DNA of 64,000 bases from positions 62,001-126,000 of the forward strand of contig DASWYF010000013.1 in NCBI GenBank assembly GCA_036405135.1, written 5' to 3'. The number at the start of each line of letters is the position of its first letter. Positions within the stretch are counted from its first letter, which is position 1. Position numbers and translations under genes: made by a program. The notes beneath the pieces are model-generated. The model worked only from the letters and a program-made list of their open reading frames with translations. It ran no database searches and was not told where the DNA came from. This stretch comes from Verrucomicrobiia bacterium. GTDB lineage: Bacteria > Verrucomicrobiota > Verrucomicrobiia > Limisphaerales > JAEYXS01. Below, piece after piece: positions 1-8,615 of the stretch.

Positions 1-460
1 CCGGGATGAAGAGCACCTGTGGTGGGCACATCAGCCACACACCGCCGAGGCCGATCTCCACACTGCTCAACATCTGTACCTGATCCGTGAACACCGTGCG
101 CTTGTCGAATTTGCCATCGCCATCGCGGTCTTCAAAGATCAGCAGGCGATCACGCAGATTCATGTCGAACTTCACCTTGCGCTCGGAATAGGTGTAATTC
201 TCCGCCACCCACAAACGTCCTCGCGAATCCCATGTCATCGCGATGGGATTCTGCACATCCGGTTCCGCGGCATAGACCGTGGCCTTGAAGCCCGGCGGCA
301 GCGTGAGATTCTTCACCACTTCCTCGGCGGGCATGATCTTCACGCTCAAGTCCGTCTCGCTATTGTAGAGCTTGGGGAATTCAGCCGCGTCTACGCGAAC
401 TAACGTGAGCATGGCGAGCAATGCCGCCTGCCAACCTTTAGATACAAACCGGATCTTCAT
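1..460 (-). CDS. PVC-type membrane-bound dehydrogenase/haem-binding protein, N-terminal part
   Basis: This is the first 153 codons of a gene that runs off the left edge of the window. The reading frame starts at the ATG whose complement is at 458-460 and opens with a hydrophobic signal-like stretch. A segment containing LPPGFKATVYAAEP, then MTWDSRGRLWVAENY and a DRDGDGKFD stretch follows. That order is typical of the N-terminal propeller domain in the large PVC-type proteins that usually end in a CxxCH cytochrome domain. Those proteins are secreted and very common in Planctomycetes and Verrucomicrobia; their substrates are mostly unknown. The haem domain itself would lie outside the window, so the full architecture is inferred. 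Confidence 0.75.
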   Translation of the reverse strand, partial: MKIRFVSKGWQAALLAMLTLVRVDAAEFPKLYNSETDLSVKIMPAEEVVKNLTLPPGFKATVYAAEPDVQNPIAMTWDSRGRLWVAENYTYSERKVKFDMNLRDRLLIFEDRDGDGKFDKRTVFTDQVQMLSSVEIGLGGVWLMCPPQVLFIP

Positions 461-586
461 GCAATGCGGAGAGTGTAATGGCTGAAACGCATTGCGGAAG
501 GACAGAAATGCATGGAATAGCGAAGCGAACACGACCGCCTGTTCAATCTCCTGTTCGCGTATTCCGCGTAGTTCGCGGTTAACCTC

Positions 587-1471
587 TTATCCCAATGCCA
601 ACACAATCGCCGCCAGCATCAGCACTGCTCCCGCCAATCGCCACTTAAGCACGGCTGCGCCCAATTGCTGCTCCTGGTTCTTGAACCAATGTCCGATGAG
701 CCACACCGCCACCACACTCCAGAGACCGCGTGAGCTGTACATGATGTTGGAGGCCGTCGCCTTCCCATACACCGCTAACGTGGAGATGAAAAAGATGCCT
801 TGAGCCGCCATGAAGAAACTGCCGCCTCCCAGCCATTTCCAAGCCGTGGGCGAGAGATCGCGTAGCGGTGCGGAGAAAAAGGGGATAAAGCCTAACGAAA
901 ACACCGCCACCATCCCCATCATGATCGGCAGAAATCGGCCAGCACCCCACGCAGGCGAATACTTCTGCACAAAGACATCGAACAGCGCGAATACTAGCGC
1001 TGCTCCACCCGCCGAGGCGATGGTGAGTTTCACATGATGATGCTGTTGCTGGCTCTTGCCGCCGCGATTCAATAGCGCGATCGCCGCCACACTCATCACG
1101 GCCGAGATCCAGAGTTTCACGGCCACCGGTTCACCGATTATCAACGTGGTAAAGAGCGCCACCAAAATGATCTTCACTCCAAGCACTGGTGTAGCGATGG
1201 AGACATCCCCTTTGTTCACTGCGTAAAATGTGAGCACTTGCCCGCCGATGAAGAGCAGGGCGGTCGCGGCGGGTTCCCAAATATGCTGCCAGCCGGGAAA
1301 TGGCTCCGCATGCAGGAACAGGAGCAGCAGAAACACGATGCCCGTAGTGACATTCGCCACGAAGGTGGTGCGATACACGCCCACGCCGTAATCACCCGAG
1401 CGCTTCACCAGCAGCACGCCGAATACATACAACCAACTGGCGATGAGGGGGAACAGCAGGTGTCCGGACAT
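587..1471 (-). CDS. EamA/DMT-family drug/metabolite transporter
   Basis: A 294-residue polytopic protein with about ten hydrophobic segments arranged as two similar halves, the usual size and layout of EamA-domain exporters. The second half contains the glycine- and alanine-rich helices expected of the fold, for example around SNIMYSSRGLWSVVAVW. Members move amino acids, nucleotides or other small metabolites across the inner membrane; the substrate cannot be told from sequence. It is transcribed alone, 126 bases upstream of the partial PVC-type gene on the same strand. A palindrome at 1530-1549 lies about 60 bases upstream of its start and could be an operator. Confidence 0.8.
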   Translation of the reverse strand: MSGHLLFPLIASWLYVFGVLLVKRSGDYGVGVYRTTFVANVTTGIVFLLLLFLHAEPFPGWQHIWEPAATALLFIGGQVLTFYAVNKGDVSIATPVLGVKIILVALFTTLIIGEPVAVKLWISAVMSVAAIALLNRGGKSQQQHHHVKLTIASAGGAALVFALFDVFVQKYSPAWGAGRFLPIMMGMVAVFSLGFIPFFSAPLRDLSPTAWKWLGGGSFFMAAQGIFFISTLAVYGKATASNIMYSSRGLWSVVAVWLIGHWFKNQEQQLGAAVLKWRLAGAVLMLAAIVLALG

Positions 1472-1529
1472 AGTAACGTTGACGCAAGTGGTTGTTTTGC
1501 TTGGATTGCTTTCCTATTATGCTGGACAG

Positions 1530-1549
1530 TATCGTCAAATATGACGATA
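1530..1549. promoter_or_regulatory. Perfect palindrome upstream of the EamA gene
   Basis: TATCGTCA and TGACGATA form perfect 8-base arms around AATA. On the plus strand the palindrome sits 10 bases after a promoter-like pair (TTGTTT at 1492-1497 and TATTAT at 1515-1520, 17-base spacer). On the minus strand it lies upstream of the EamA start at 1471. It could be an operator for the transporter or a hairpin in a short plus-strand RNA; sequence alone does not decide. Confidence 0.4.
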
Positions 1550-1600
1550 TTACATTTGCTTGCGCGGCCCGTCTTTAGCGGCGGTCATCCGTGCTTGCTT

Positions 1601-1625
1601 GGGCCGCGAAAGCGGCCCTTTTTTA
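1601..1625 (+). terminator. Rho-independent terminator with no annotated upstream gene
   Basis: GGGCCGC, a GAAA tetraloop and GCGGCCC are followed directly by a run of T. The T-run fits only plus-strand transcription, yet no plus-strand gene lies upstream; the neighbours on both sides are minus-strand genes. Together with the promoter-like pair at 1492-1520 it brackets a possible RNA of about 100 nucleotides. Confidence 0.65.
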
Positions 1626-2465
1626 TGCCCGGACAATTCCAAGTGGATCTTTAGGTGACGCCGGCTTGTAACAAATGCCCGTGACCGTATCGTCAAACAT
1701 CTTGTTGATGCGATATTTCTGAATGTTTGACGTGGGGGCGACTTCTCTTTTCAAGAGGGAAAAAGCTATACAATCTGCCAGTTGGATAAAGTAAGACTGG
1801 AACGACGGTTTGAAGACGGGATCCTCCAGAATTCTTCTAGTAGTGATATTTTGCGTTGTTTGTCCATTTGGCCAAGCCCCGAATTGTGAGGGTATTGGAT
1901 TGTATACCTTCATTTTTCTGAGTGCTTTTGTGATGTCGTGCTCTCTTCCTTCGTCGGCAACGATTAAACCACGAGCACTGTAATCGTTTAATCTGATCCT
2001 TAATGACTCAGCGCGCTCGGTTTGCATTCCTATCACGGCTTCGTCAGTTAGTGTCCGTCTTTCAGGGATTTCTCGGCGTTCAAATTCTAGCAGAGTTCTT
2101 TCTATGCGATTCAAAAGCCGATCCCAGGCCGCCATTTGTGGATCTTCATGATTGGTACTATCCAAGCAAACATTGAAGCACAATACCTTAGGTAGAGAAG
2201 CTGTTAATTCTAGCAATCCCAGAAATATCCTACTCCTCTCCCATTTTCCAATAAGGCGATCGCTAATTTTGCCTCTACCAGCAACAAACTCTGTGGCGTG
2301 AATTTCTTTACGCAGAAAAATGCCATAGTCGCGTTTCAATTTTCGCCGGTGTTCCAAAACTAGTTCAAAACATGTATTCCATTCGGAGTGACGTATGACA
2401 ATTGCAGACAAGCAAAACTTGGAGGCATCGTATGATTCGTCAATATAGATAAGGCGCACCGACAT
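1623..2465 (-). CDS. DUF3800 domain-containing protein
   Basis: A 280-residue protein that opens with SVRLIYIDESYDASKFC, the YIDES motif typical of DUF3800. An acidic pair later in the protein (IVADEG near the middle) also fits this RNase H-like family of unknown function, often found on mobile or accessory DNA. The frame is open further upstream, but that extension overlaps the next gene's stop and reads as low-complexity, so the ATG at 2465 is preferred. Sample lines are about 42% G+C, clearly below the neighbours, which suggests acquisition. It follows the ceramidase-like gene by 52 bases on the same strand but may not share its function. Confidence 0.75.
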   Translation of the reverse strand: MSVRLIYIDESYDASKFCLSAIVIRHSEWNTCFELVLEHRRKLKRDYGIFLRKEIHATEFVAGRGKISDRLIGKWERSRIFLGLLELTASLPKVLCFNVCLDSTNHEDPQMAAWDRLLNRIERTLLEFERREIPERRTLTDEAVIGMQTERAESLRIRLNDYSARGLIVADEGREHDITKALRKMKVYNPIPSQFGAWPNGQTTQNITTRRILEDPVFKPSFQSYFIQLADCIAFSLLKREVAPTSNIQKYRINKMFDDTVTGICYKPASPKDPLGIVRA

Positions 2466-2517
2466 GTCGAAAGTGTTGCTAGTTGGTTCATAACCATCAA
2501 CATTCAATTTTAATCGT

Positions 2518-3957
2518 TTACTTGATCTTCCCCAGCAATTCCAGCAATTGCGCCACAATCTTCCGCGACGCCTCTTTCTCCACCCGGTTCGTCCCTAACC
2601 ATGTCTCGTAACCGCCCAACTCATGCTGCTCCGGCGTGGGCAGGTAACCATAACCGCCATTCGCCAGCTCAATCACGAACATCGGCTTGATCGGACTCTT
2701 CGCCTTCAATTCCAATCCCGTCTCCGTGAATGTCTCAAACGGGATCGCTGCTACGGCGAACTCGCCGATGCGGAACGCTTGCAGAAGGATGCTCACCTCC
2801 TTCGGCCACTCGGCCGCGCTCAAGGTCCGTTCTGCATACACTTTCTCCAGTCGGTGGATAGGGGAGATGGTTGTTGGTTTAGCCAACGTCTCCTTCGCCC
2901 ACTTCACCTGTTCCGGTGTGGCCACGCGCATGGCTAAGGTCAATTCACTCTGCGCCGCTTTCAGTTCCACCCAGTCGTGATGCTCCGTTTTCTGATAAAC
3001 CTTCAAGACCTCCTGCGCCACATCCTCCGCCACGATCTTCATCTTCTCATAAGGTGCACGTTTCTCCGATTTCCCGGCAAAGTTGATATTGTTCACATCG
3101 CCGCAGGGCCCATTTGCCAGAATGCCGACAAAAGGTGCATCTGTGCGTTCCGCCTTGAGTAACTCCCCGATGCGATTGGCGAACACCGCGAAATAATCTG
3201 CGGAGATGGCACCTGTCGGCACACCGCCCACGTAATGCAGTGAGTAGTTCGCGAGCAAGGCGAGGGGAACACCATTCGTCGATTGCACCGAGATGAACGA
3301 CACCTGCGGGTCCGTGGGGCCAGCGGGTTCGAGCAAGTTCGGATTTCCCACGCCGGGATTCATCACCACCTTGTCTTCTTCACCGAAAGGATTCGTCATC
3401 TTCGTGCCCGGTTTCATCTTCCAGCGGCGGTTGAACACATGTTGCGGCACGGCACCCGCACCGTAACCCAGACGCGCCGGTTGCAGATTGTTCACCGCGC
3501 GCCTCACGCCATCCGCGATGCGTTGTGTTAGAAACGTTTGATAATCATCGAACGGCTTGCCCACCGCCAACGCATTCGCCCCGCGCGCGCTGGGACCCGA
3601 ATGCGTGTGTGTGGCAGACATCATCATGTTCTCCGCCGGGATGCCCGTTGCTTCGGTGATCTGTTTCTTCGCCGCATCGAACACCTCGCGGTTCACCGAC
3701 ACGCTATCCACCACCACAAACACCAGCTTCGTCGTGCCATCATCCAGCACGAGACAACGCGCATGAAGTTCATCGCGGATGTGCGTGGCTGGCGGCACTG
3801 TAAAATTCCCCACAATGCCCGCGCCCAGAAAGGGCGTGATATTGCTCGTGGCGGCACCCGCTTTGAAGACTTTCGATTTGGTCGCTTGTTGGGCTTTTGC
3901 TGAAATGGCAAATAACCCAAATAGACAAAACAACCCCATCAACCTGATAAATGACAT
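2518..3957 (-). CDS. Secreted neutral/alkaline ceramidase-like hydrolase
   Basis: A 479-residue protein with an N-terminal signal peptide (MSFIRLMGLFCLFGLFAISA, cleaved near AKA-QQ). The mature part has the features of the N-terminal domain of neutral/alkaline non-lysosomal ceramidases: ITPFLG near the start, ARCLVLDDG, and the metal-binding MMSATHTHSGP segment. Ceramidases split ceramide into sphingosine and fatty acid; many bacterial homologues have only this domain and no tested substrate, so ceramide is a guess. The ATG at 3957 has AGG six bases upstream and begins the signal peptide; ATGs at 3969 and 3993 are also in frame. It lies 41 bases after the Tat-exported gene in the same run. 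Confidence 0.75.
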   Translation of the reverse strand: MSFIRLMGLFCLFGLFAISAKAQQATKSKVFKAGAATSNITPFLGAGIVGNFTVPPATHIRDELHARCLVLDDGTTKLVFVVVDSVSVNREVFDAAKKQITEATGIPAENMMMSATHTHSGPSARGANALAVGKPFDDYQTFLTQRIADGVRRAVNNLQPARLGYGAGAVPQHVFNRRWKMKPGTKMTNPFGEEDKVVMNPGVGNPNLLEPAGPTDPQVSFISVQSTNGVPLALLANYSLHYVGGVPTGAISADYFAVFANRIGELLKAERTDAPFVGILANGPCGDVNNINFAGKSEKRAPYEKMKIVAEDVAQEVLKVYQKTEHHDWVELKAAQSELTLAMRVATPEQVKWAKETLAKPTTISPIHRLEKVYAERTLSAAEWPKEVSILLQAFRIGEFAVAAIPFETFTETGLELKAKSPIKPMFVIELANGGYGYLPTPEQHELGGYETWLGTNRVEKEASRKIVAQLLELLGKIK

Positions 3958-3998
3958 GTAAGACCTCATATGCCCAGTATCTCCAAATCGCATTTTAA

Positions 3999-6191
3999 CT
4001 AAGCCACCACAAATTCCCTCACTACCTTCTCCACCTTCCCACCATCCAAAATCTTCACCTCCGCCGTCACCACATGCTTGCCCGGTTTCAGCGCCGGCAC
4101 CGCACATTCATGATACACATCCGCGATCTTCGGCGCCGCACCTTTCCGCACTTCCTTCGTCGCGATGACTTGTTCATCGATCAGCAACCTCACCAACTGC
4201 ACCCGTTCCGTCTTCGGTGCCCCTTGCGCCGTATTCTCCCACTGGCAACGCACCCGGATATTCATTCCGCTCTCTGGTTTGCCCGCCTCAAACTCATCCT
4301 CCGCCCGCACCACTACTATCGACGCCAACGGTCGTTGGATATTCGGATTATCCCACCAGCGCCAGCCCAGCTCACCTTGCTTCACGAAATCCGCGACTTC
4401 CTTCGAGCCGCTATGCATCCACAGCTTGCCCTCGCTATTCGCATCGCGCCGCACCGCTGCCACCCAATTATTCTTCAACGCCTCAAGCCAGCCTTCCCAC
4501 GTCGGTTCCTTTGCTAGAAAGAGCGTGCGGAAGCCCGTCGTCATGTCGCCGAACCACCACGCCTCCGGTCCATGCGCGTCTTGTAACGCGATGAACGGGA
4601 TTTGCCCGCGGTACCGCATGAGCCAAGGCGACGTGTTTGTGAACCGCGGGTTTCCAAAATGAAACGTACTGATCGCCGCGAACCCGCCGCGCTGGATCGA
4701 ATCATCCAATAACACGCGTACTAGTGCCTCATTCTCGCCAAACTGCCAGATGAGCCGTCCTTGCCCATTCTCCAACGGCTTCAAGCGTCGTTCGCGAAAT
4801 TCTTCCCAAGACACATCACCCGCCTTGCCCAGCGATTCACCGATCTCTGCTCCCGCAGGCGCGATGATATCGCTCGTGTGGCTGTAGGTGCCGAAGCCAT
4901 TGAAATCCACCCACGTACCGTATTCCTCATTCGCCACAAAAAACTTCACCGGCACTTTCTCCTCTTCCGCTAGGGCTTGTGCCTTCGCCAGCCACTTCGC
5001 CGACGCGTTCTTCGCGCCCCAGAGATGGATGCCGAGCGACTTTGCCATCAGCACCGCTTCCGTCGGACTGCCTTGCCCATGCGCTTCGATCTGTATCGAC
5101 CAAATCTTCAGATCCTTCGGTAACGCCTTCTTCGCGGCCAGTTGCGGCGTCTGCTTCGTCAATTGATCCAGCACGCCCAAAGCACTCAACGCATCCAGCG
5201 CGTAATACGTTGCCAGCGGATTGCTCTGCCACCCCGGTCGATCCCCAAACCCGCCATCCTCATTCCATAATGAGAACAAATACTTGAGACACGTCTCCCG
5301 GTTCCCCGGTTCTGCATTCAGTAATTTCAATGATCTTACCGCCGCCCGCGTGTAAGCCACATCATCCAGTACCCCAACTTTCGCTCCCGGTTGATGCGTA
5401 AAGCCACCGCTCGCCAACTGGCACTCGCGCAACCACGCCACCGTCTCCTCACGCTTCTCGTCCAGGCGATTCTGCACGCGCATCGCCTGCAAGCCCCACC
5501 ACGTGTTCAGCACATTGCCATCGCTGTTCTTTGCGTTCGGCGTGTTATTGAAACTCCCATTCGCCCGTCGCCGTTCATCCACATAGTGGATGAATTCCGG
5601 ATCCAGATCCGTGAATGGCAGCCCCAGCAACTCGCGCCCCACGAAAGCCGTCATCTCTGATTCAAACACCGGATACGAATGCTTCTCATACTGCGGCAGG
5701 TAGCGATACGGTTTCACCATCGCCTTCACGCGTGGCTGCAAATCCTCCGCCTTGTCCCCGAGCCACACGAGGCTTTGCACCTGTTGATACACGAAGCTGA
5801 GGATGTCCTGCTCCGGTTTCTTCTTTCGCAGCGGATGATTCGCCCGCACCCATTCCGCCAGTTTCTTCGGCTCCGGCGGCAATTCTCCTAACAACTTATA
5901 ACACCCGATCACCGCAAACGTTGGCGTGAGATGCGACTCCTCCTGGTCACCCCAAGCATACCCACCATCCGCCCGCGGATGCTGCGCCAAATAACTAAAA
6001 ACCTTCTTTCGCCAGTCAATCGTCTCCGCTCCAAACAGATCCCCGCCACTAATCCCCATCGCCACACCAACACATCCCAAACCCTTTAACCACTCACGAC
6101 GATTCAACGCCGCGTCTTTCACTCGATGTTCAGAGTTCGATGTTATGGCCCACCGGTGCAACCGGTGTTCGATGTTTCCGATATTGGTCAT
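3999..6191 (-). CDS. Tat-exported protein with prenyltransferase/squalene-cyclase-type repeats
   Basis: A protein of up to 730 residues with a twin-arginine signal (NRREWLKGLG, residues 30-39) and the hydrophobic segment after it. Residues about 60-360 hold alpha/alpha-barrel repeats of the prenyltransferase/squalene-oxidase type, with typical pieces such as LASGGFTHQPG and NEDGGFGDRPG. The C-terminal half contains IEAHGQGSPTEAVLMAKSLG and IALQDAHGPEAWW, which resemble a worn PHP/amidohydrolase-like domain; that part is inference. There is no obvious DxDD or QW-motif array, so true terpene cyclase activity is doubtful. The first 30 codons derive from a short repeat (see 6120-6190), so translation may start later. 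The sulfatase gene ends 18 bases upstream, suggesting cotranscription. Confidence 0.6.
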   Translation of the reverse strand: MTNIGNIEHRLHRWAITSNSEHRVKDAALNRREWLKGLGCVGVAMGISGGDLFGAETIDWRKKVFSYLAQHPRADGGYAWGDQEESHLTPTFAVIGCYKLLGELPPEPKKLAEWVRANHPLRKKKPEQDILSFVYQQVQSLVWLGDKAEDLQPRVKAMVKPYRYLPQYEKHSYPVFESEMTAFVGRELLGLPFTDLDPEFIHYVDERRRANGSFNNTPNAKNSDGNVLNTWWGLQAMRVQNRLDEKREETVAWLRECQLASGGFTHQPGAKVGVLDDVAYTRAAVRSLKLLNAEPGNRETCLKYLFSLWNEDGGFGDRPGWQSNPLATYYALDALSALGVLDQLTKQTPQLAAKKALPKDLKIWSIQIEAHGQGSPTEAVLMAKSLGIHLWGAKNASAKWLAKAQALAEEEKVPVKFFVANEEYGTWVDFNGFGTYSHTSDIIAPAGAEIGESLGKAGDVSWEEFRERRLKPLENGQGRLIWQFGENEALVRVLLDDSIQRGGFAAISTFHFGNPRFTNTSPWLMRYRGQIPFIALQDAHGPEAWWFGDMTTGFRTLFLAKEPTWEGWLEALKNNWVAAVRRDANSEGKLWMHSGSKEVADFVKQGELGWRWWDNPNIQRPLASIVVVRAEDEFEAGKPESGMNIRVRCQWENTAQGAPKTERVQLVRLLIDEQVIATKEVRKGAAPKIADVYHECAVPALKPGKHVVTAEVKILDGGKVEKVVREFVVA

Positions 6192-6209
6192 TGCTCATTC
6201 CTTCTTCAT

Positions 6210-7676
6210 TCACCTGCCTACCGCCTTAAACCCCTTCCTCAAAAGTCCATCCTGATCCATGATCGGCTTCGCCGTCGCCGCCTTGCCCAGCGGACGGCAT
6301 CCCGGTCCGGTATTCCCATCGCCCAGATCCGCACGAGCCAAATCTGCGTACGCCTTGAGTAGTTTCACCGTCTCCTCATTCTTCTCCGCCACGTCTTTCG
6401 ATTCCTCGATATCCTTCTTCAGGTCATAGAGCTTGCCGGTTTTTAGTTCCAACTTCCATTGTCCCGAGCGCACGGCCTCTAGCGTGCCGCCTTCCCGCGA
6501 TCCTGCCCGATAATAAAAATACTTCTCATGACCCTTCGCATCCTTCTTGCCCGTCAGCAATGGAGTGATGTCCTGCCCATCTAATTTGCGATCTGTCGGC
6601 AATTTACCGCCTGCGAGTGCGGCAAATGTTGGCAAGATATCGATCATCCCCGTGATCTCATCCGTGCTCTCCTTCGCGGGAACCGTTCCCGGCCACCACG
6701 CGATAGTGCACGCGCGCATTCCGCCCTCGAACGTGCTCGCCTTGAACCCGCGCAAAGGCGTGTTCTTCCCGCGCGCCGTGCCGCCATTGTCACTCGTGAA
6801 GATCACGAGCGTCTTCGCCTCCAGCTTCAGTTCGCGCAACTTGTCCAATACTTGCCCCACGCTCCAATCCGTCTCCTCTACCCAATCGCTGTAAATCCCG
6901 TTCGGCGATTTCCCCGCGAAATTCTTGCCCGGATAGATCGGGAAATGCACCGAGGAATGCGGCAGGTAGAGGAAGAACGGCTTGTCCTTGTTGCGCTCGA
7001 TGAACTTGATCGATTCGCGCGTGTAACGCTCCACCAGCTCCGTCTGCTCCTGCGCCTTCACGCGGATGACGAGTTCCGAATCCCCGCGGATCAACGGCAG
7101 CGGCGGATGCTTTGGTGCCTTGCGCTTTTTCTCATCAGCCTTGTCCTCAGGAGGCATGTCGCCCAGATTGCTTCGCGCTCCTTCAATCGCCGGGCCCATG
7201 TCGTTGGAGTAGGGGATGCCGTAATAATAATCAAAACCCTGATGCGTCGGCAGCATGCCGCGTTGATCACCCAGATGCCACTTCCCGATGCACGCCGTGG
7301 CGTAACCTTGCTCCTTCAGCAACTCCGCCACGGTGATCTCGCTCGGCGCCAGCCCTTCCGCTTCGCCGGGGAAGAACACGCGATTCACACTCACGCGTTT
7401 GAAGTAAGACCCCGTCATCAACTGCGCCCGCGATGGCGAGCAAACCGGCGCCGCATAGAACGAAGTGAACTTCATTCCCTCCTTCGCCATGCGATCCAAG
7501 TGCGGCGTGCGATTCAACTTGGACCCGAACGGCCCGATATCCGCATAACCCAGATCATCCACATTGATGATGACAAAGTTAGGTTTGGTGGCTTCCGCCG
7601 CGTGAAGCAGTGGACCGGCAGCAAGGCCGATGGTGAGAAGCACGAACCGGCAGGCAAGCAAGAGTGATGCTTTCAT
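6210..7676 (-). CDS. Secreted sulfatase (arylsulfatase family, formylglycine type)
   Basis: A 488-residue protein with a signal peptide ending near LLHAAEA. It has the alkaline-phosphatase-fold sulfatase hallmarks: the metal-binding NVDDLGYADIG segment, then the C-S-P-S-R motif whose Cys79 would be converted to formylglycine, then GKWHLG and FTSDNGG. These enzymes release sulfate from glycans, steroids or lipids in the periplasm or outside. The open frame extends 72 codons further upstream, but that part is the translation of a palindromic repeat (7808-7852), so the ATG at 7676 is chosen. It leads a minus-strand run with the prenyltransferase-repeat and ceramidase-like genes. No sulfatase-maturing enzyme is in the window. 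Confidence 0.9.
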   Translation of the reverse strand: MKASLLLACRFVLLTIGLAAGPLLHAAEATKPNFVIINVDDLGYADIGPFGSKLNRTPHLDRMAKEGMKFTSFYAAPVCSPSRAQLMTGSYFKRVSVNRVFFPGEAEGLAPSEITVAELLKEQGYATACIGKWHLGDQRGMLPTHQGFDYYYGIPYSNDMGPAIEGARSNLGDMPPEDKADEKKRKAPKHPPLPLIRGDSELVIRVKAQEQTELVERYTRESIKFIERNKDKPFFLYLPHSSVHFPIYPGKNFAGKSPNGIYSDWVEETDWSVGQVLDKLRELKLEAKTLVIFTSDNGGTARGKNTPLRGFKASTFEGGMRACTIAWWPGTVPAKESTDEITGMIDILPTFAALAGGKLPTDRKLDGQDITPLLTGKKDAKGHEKYFYYRAGSREGGTLEAVRSGQWKLELKTGKLYDLKKDIEESKDVAEKNEETVKLLKAYADLARADLGDGNTGPGCRPLGKAATAKPIMDQDGLLRKGFKAVGR

Positions 7677-7807
7677 GGGCGTGGCCACATTACAGAGCCG
7701 TTCTGTCCGGCAATCAAGCCGCGAGTTCGTTTCCATGTTTCTGCGTGCGTATGCTGATAATGCTTTCCGGAATGCCAGTGGACTGGGAAAGCAAGACAAC
7801 GCTGAAC

Positions 7808-7852
7808 CTCCCTCTCCCATCGGAGGGGAGAGGGCCGGGGTGAGGGGTGCCC
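7808..7852. repeat. Dispersed palindromic repeat, family A, copy 1
   Basis: A CCCTCTCCC / GGGGAGAGGG inverted repeat followed by CCGGGGTGAGGGGTGCCC. Near-identical copies are at 27509-27551, 41408-41452 and 45024-45065. This copy lies in the 5' region of the sulfatase gene and produces a false N-terminal extension when translated. Confidence 0.85.
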
Positions 7853-7919
7853 GCGTAACCTCAAAGCGTGTCCTATTCTCGTCCGTTTTCATTTTCTACA
7901 CTCTCATCCTAAACCGCCC

Positions 7920-7942
7920 GGTATGACATCCGCTGTCATACC
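7920..7942. promoter_or_regulatory. Palindrome upstream of the sulfatase operon
   Basis: GGTATGACA and TGTCATACC make perfect 9-base arms around TCCGC, about 245 bases upstream of the sulfatase start. A second TGTCATA half occurs near 8087. It could be an operator or a hairpin; no regulator gene is adjacent. Confidence 0.35.
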
Positions 7943-8178
7943 CCTCACTTTTCTGAAAATAATTTCAGTGAGTAAAATGGACGGATTGTATCTTTCGGTT
8001 TGGCGATCGTCGGGAAACGTAACCCACCTTCCTCCATTTGCCAGAACAGTAGCCCAAGTCGGCTCTCCATATGTCACACTTTTGTCATAAATGAACTGTC
8101 TGCGCTCCGGATAATTTTTACCGAGGGCGTTACTCGGAACTGCGGTTTCGTGCCGCTAGGCACGGAAAGATTCATAGC

Positions 8179-8331
8179 GGCGGCTTTCCAAGCCGCCGTC
8201 CATCTCCTCGCAGAGTGAGCGTCGCGTTAGCGACGCAAAATTCGCCCTCAGCCCGGAGGGCGAAAGCCAATAGCCCATGCGATTCATCGCTGGGGTACGC
8301 TGGCTGATGCAGCCTCAGTCCCGTCAGGGAC
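8179..8331. repeat. Cluster of four short hairpins in a non-coding stretch
   Basis: Four perfect inverted repeats occur in 153 bases: GGCGGCTT/AAGCCGCC (8179-8197), GCGTCGC/GCGACGC (8219-8236), TTCGCCCTC/GAGGGCGAA (8241-8264) and GTCCC/GGGAC (8318-8331). An imperfect CCCA...TGGG hairpin lies between the third and fourth. GCCGCAG near 8373 and CTGCGGC near 8418 could form one more long-range pair. The whole 7943-8712 stretch shows no credible gene; a minus-strand frame at 8172-8459 is only the read-through of these hairpins. Confidence 0.7.
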
Positions 8332-8615
8332 GGCAGAATTTTTTCCAGAACTGCTCCTTGAACAAAGAAAAGGCCGCAGCACCGGCTCAGCCTTTTCGGG
8401 GGCTTTTTGCCAGCACTGCGGCGGCTTCGTGACGAAACTGTATAAATTCCGTCAGACATTCATTCATCTATCTGTAGATCTGAAAACCGGTTTTAAAGAA
8501 CACACCGTTTTAACCTGCTTTGCTACCACTACTACTAAGGCAACCTACTCCTCCGCGCCGGTTGTGCAACCGGTATTTCGTGAATGTTTTTCATCAAAAT
8601 CGACGAGACACAGAC

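Noticed and set aside
7677-7892. N-terminal extension of the sulfatase
   Set aside because: The 72 extra codons translate the family A repeat (LTPALSPPMGEGG); the signal peptide starts at 7676.
8172-8459. Possible minus-strand gene of 95 codons
   Set aside because: It only reads through the hairpin cluster and has no protein features.
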